A stretch of DNA of 64,000 nucleotides. Origin: Pithys albifrons albifrons. Lineage: Eukaryota; Chordata; Aves; Passeriformes; Thamnophilidae. A model generated the notes under the pieces. The model was not told the origin of the DNA. It searched no databases and was given only the letters and a program-made list of their open reading frames with translations. This document shows, one piece after another, positions 61,427-64,000 of the stretch. The position numbers were made by a program, and so were the translations under genes. Position 1 is the stretch's first letter. Each line of letters starts with the position of its first letter. Where the stretch lies: the NCBI RefSeq assembly GCF_047495875.1, contig NC_092459.1:40660490-40724489 (forward strand), in the 5' to 3' direction.

Positions 61427-61474
61427 TTGTGACTTGCTCACACTCAAAGATTGTGACTTGCTCACACTCAAAGA
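61427..61474. repeat. Perfect 24-bp tandem duplication
   Basis: The unit starting TTGTGACTTGCTCACACTCA is present at 61427-61450 and 61451-61474 with no differences, implying a recent duplication. Confidence 0.97.
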
Positions 61475-61589
61475 TAACTTGAATGAAATTTACCATAACT
61501 TTGTAGTTACTTGCAAAGCATGAAGAAAGCAGGTATAGAAAGCCTATTTACTCTGTTTTTCTGTCTTTAGTGTTTACTTACTAAATTGC

Positions 61590-61665
61590 AAACCATAAAC
61601 TATTTCAGGTTGGAAGGGCCTCTCAGGATGTCATCTAGTCCAACTTTCTACACAAACATAGCTTG
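61590..61665 (-). mobile_element. CR1 3'-end fragment
   Basis: TTTCAGGTTGGAAGGGCCTC followed by ATCTAGTCCAACTTTCTAC is the reverse complement of the CR1 3' end, which in sense orientation carries GTTGGACTAGATGA and then CCTTCCAACC. Only about 75 bp remain. The fragment is in the opposite orientation to the CR1 at 13360-14060. Confidence 0.75.
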
Positions 61666-64000
61666 TTATGTTTTCTGTAACTTACATGTCAAATGTGAAA
61701 CAGTGAAAAAAAAGTAGGTCAGTCTGGATGGCAGTTCTGAGCAGGCAGACTTTGGGTCTGTGTTTCTTTCAGTCATTTAAATGATTTGGAACCTCTATTT
61801 TAAAAGAAAAGGCAAGAAATTCATTACAATCCCCTGAATACTTATTTTTCAGACAAAACCAAACTAGTTTCCAATATGGTAAGTAAAAATTTAAAAGGAT
61901 TTGTTCATAATATCTAACTTGGGATGTCTAATTAGTCAGTTGGAGTTGATTAATCAAAATTAGCTGTCAGTATTCACTAGTCATATGACATAAGCTACAT
62001 GTTTAGTAATTTTTCAAAGGATATTTGACTTATATGTAGGTATAGCATAACTGGAAGTGAGTTAGACACTGACTTACCATGAACTTCAGAAGTCTAGAAT
62101 AGCTACATTTTTACTACACAATTCCTGAGAACCAGCAACAGAAAGTTCAGTCCACAAATGTTTTCAAGTAATTTACTTTCAAGACTAGGTATAGAAGTTA
62201 AGTTTGACATGTTTGCCAATACTCGGACGTGGCAGATGAACCTTAGGAATTAAAGGGTGGGGCCAGTTTCATGCATGCTGTGCCTCACCTAAAAAATCCA
62301 CTGCGCAGGCTCGAAGGATACACCCACATGGGTAGAGCCCTTCCCAAATCTTCATTTGCAAAGCCTAGCGATCGTGATGATGATGATCTCCTCAAAAAAC
62401 ATATTGATACAGGGATGTTTGGAAGAGTCACCTACAGCTGAGTGTGAACAAGTTAAGGCAACATTGGCACAATATTGACACAACTGAAGAGACTTCATTA
62501 GTTTGTCGTAATTGGCGCACTTGTGAGCAGCATTACCTTCTTTCCCTTTCCAGCAAGACTAGGTCTTGCTCAAACACACTCTTAAAAACAAAAAAATAGA
62601 TAAGTCTTTTTCCTTGAGATAAGAATTTAAGAACTCTGTGCCTTGTCCAAGAATCAAATTTTTTGACAGCAGAGCATTGCAACTCTGGAACTTTAGAAGG
62701 CCATGGATGGTTGGCTGAATGAGACATGTTTTCAGTACTTAACACAGCTAGTTTCATTTGCTGGTTTCATCACTGAAGTCCAACATGTGCTAACAAATCA
62801 GAGAGGTCTTTTTGTAATATGAAACACAAAGTCATCTGGGCTTTCAACTTCTCTCTGACTGTAACATATATGCACTGGATTGTGAGATTCAGCCCTCAAA
62901 CTCTGTTGTAAGACTACTATTGAGAGGTTCCTCAAAAGTCATTAGTGACATCGGTGAGGTTAGTGAGTTGGAAACAAAGGTATCTAGGGAAGTAACAGTT
63001 TTTCAGCTATCAGCTCATCTCATGTACCAAGCTGAGCAGCTGCCTCTCCAAAACAGCTTTGCCTGCCCACTTCTGGTCTGCTTGAGTGCCAGACTGGAGA
63101 CCTGTTGGACCCTTAAGCAAGGGTCTCATTCTATACTGCCTTGAAATTTGTTTAATCTCTACCAATCCAGCGTAAAAAATTTCTGAAACAAAGAGGTTTC
63201 TGAAATAATAATCAGGCTTTCACAGGCTGACAACTGTTAGAAAGGCTGCTTTTCATTTTTAAGGTGCAGATACTATGCACATTTCTTGAATGCATATCTA
63301 CTGAGAGATTTCCTGCTCTTTCACCTCCAGACTAATAGCTCATTCTCTTTACATTTATCCAGAACCATTAGACCATATGTAGGTCTTGGTATAGAAAAAG
63401 GTCTTCACTTTTTGCAAGTTTATAACTTGCAAAATTCTGGCTCTGAGTCCCTTTCAATCCCTGTACTACCATGAGTGAGATACGGTTGAGGTCTTTTGGT
63501 TGATCTTTCTTCCCTCTCCATACAGACTACTGTACTACAGCCTGACACCTCACAGCTCTAAATAGGCAGCAGACACATAGGAATCACTTATTTCCTTCTC
63601 CTTCTGACCTGAATGCCCTTACATTCTTGGCTGTCCTAATGTTTAGCTTGAAGTGTAATAGTGAAGCATCTGCTTACCCTGGCAGGTAAAGTAGCCTCGT
63701 GTGAGATGCGTCTTTAAGGCCATTTGAACTGAGTCTGGAGTGGTTAACATAGATGTCTCTCCTCCTGTCTGAATCCTTCCATCAATAGGCTGTCATGCAA
63801 GCTAACTTCATTTTCCACTGCCTTCCCAATAATAACACAGCAACCAAATTACACACAAGTAGTGCTTGTGCTTCTGTCCAGGGTGTATTCTAATCTGTTG
63901 CCAAACCTTCATGGTTTTGTATATAGAGTGTCCATCCCCACTGCAGTCACAGGGGGCTTCCTAAATCCGTGCCTCCTGTGAGATCTGTGTGGTCATGGAT
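61666..64000. other. Unique DNA to window end, no gene recognised
   Basis: No gene was recognised. It includes a short GATGATGATGATC run near 62374-62387 and the inverted repeat listed at 63410-63434. The sequence is cut by the window edge, so a feature crossing position 64000 would not be visible. Confidence 0.5.
63410..63434. repeat. 11-bp perfect inverted repeat, 3-nt loop
   Basis: TTTTGCAAGTT at 63410-63420 pairs with AACTTGCAAAA at 63424-63434 around TAT. Confidence 0.88.

Noticed and set aside
1..64000. CRISPR array, phage, plasmid or bacterial operon
   Set aside because: No regularly spaced repeats, no long adjacent coding frames and no ribosome binding sites. Composition and repeats are those of a vertebrate nuclear genome.

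Overview
The window reads as AT-rich vertebrate nuclear DNA, most likely from a bird and probably a songbird. The basis is decayed CR1 LINE sequence (including C-terminal reverse transcriptase and 3' end text), LTR pieces of the type common in passerine genomes (an intact 758-bp solo LTR and an older fragment), old tRNA-derived SINE remnants, microsatellites and very few CpGs. No bacterial, plasmid or phage organisation is present: no operons, no CRISPR array and no complete tRNA or rRNA gene. I recognised no known protein-coding gene. The window looks like a gene desert or the inside of a very large intron. Most open frames are short random frames, frames inside repeats, or frames created by the GGAA microsatellite. 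Layout: 1-8.7 kb is unique AT-rich DNA with a 21-bp tandem duplication, a 12-bp inverted repeat and a TA-rich patch. At 8.77-8.95 kb a 180-nt open segment has near-ideal splice sites at both ends. An old LTR fragment lies at 9.9 kb, and the largest CR1 remnant at 13.36-14.06 kb. At 16.6-16.9 kb there is an inverted-repeat cluster, a second CR1 scrap and a perfect 24-bp palindrome. From 17.57 to 19.51 kb, on the minus strand, four segments with good splice signals join in compatible reading phases into a hypothetical protein of about 145 residues. This is the best candidate for an undescribed gene, but it rests on ab initio reading only. From 19.5 to 46 kb the DNA is mostly featureless, with SINE remnants (27.7 and 41.2 kb), a microRNA-like hairpin (30.4 kb), a 36-bp tandem duplication (31.6 kb) and small palindromes. 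A roughly 240-bp GGAA array sits at 46.6 kb, a CRE/TATA pair at 49.8 kb, and C-rich or G-rich quadruplex motifs at 41.5 and 51.1 kb. At 55.1-55.7 kb a pyrimidine tract, a (TG)n array and a purine tract follow one another. At 57.9-58.2 kb there is a possible conserved enhancer. The solo LTR at 59.08-59.84 kb has 5-bp target duplications (GATCC) and unusual long inverted termini. The stretch from 60.99 to 61.47 kb packs three hairpins and a 24-bp tandem duplication into under 500 bp, followed by a CR1 3'-end scrap. All repeat family names come from remembered consensus features, not from a database search. Claims about conservation, transcription or enhancer function are inferences that need alignments or RNA data.
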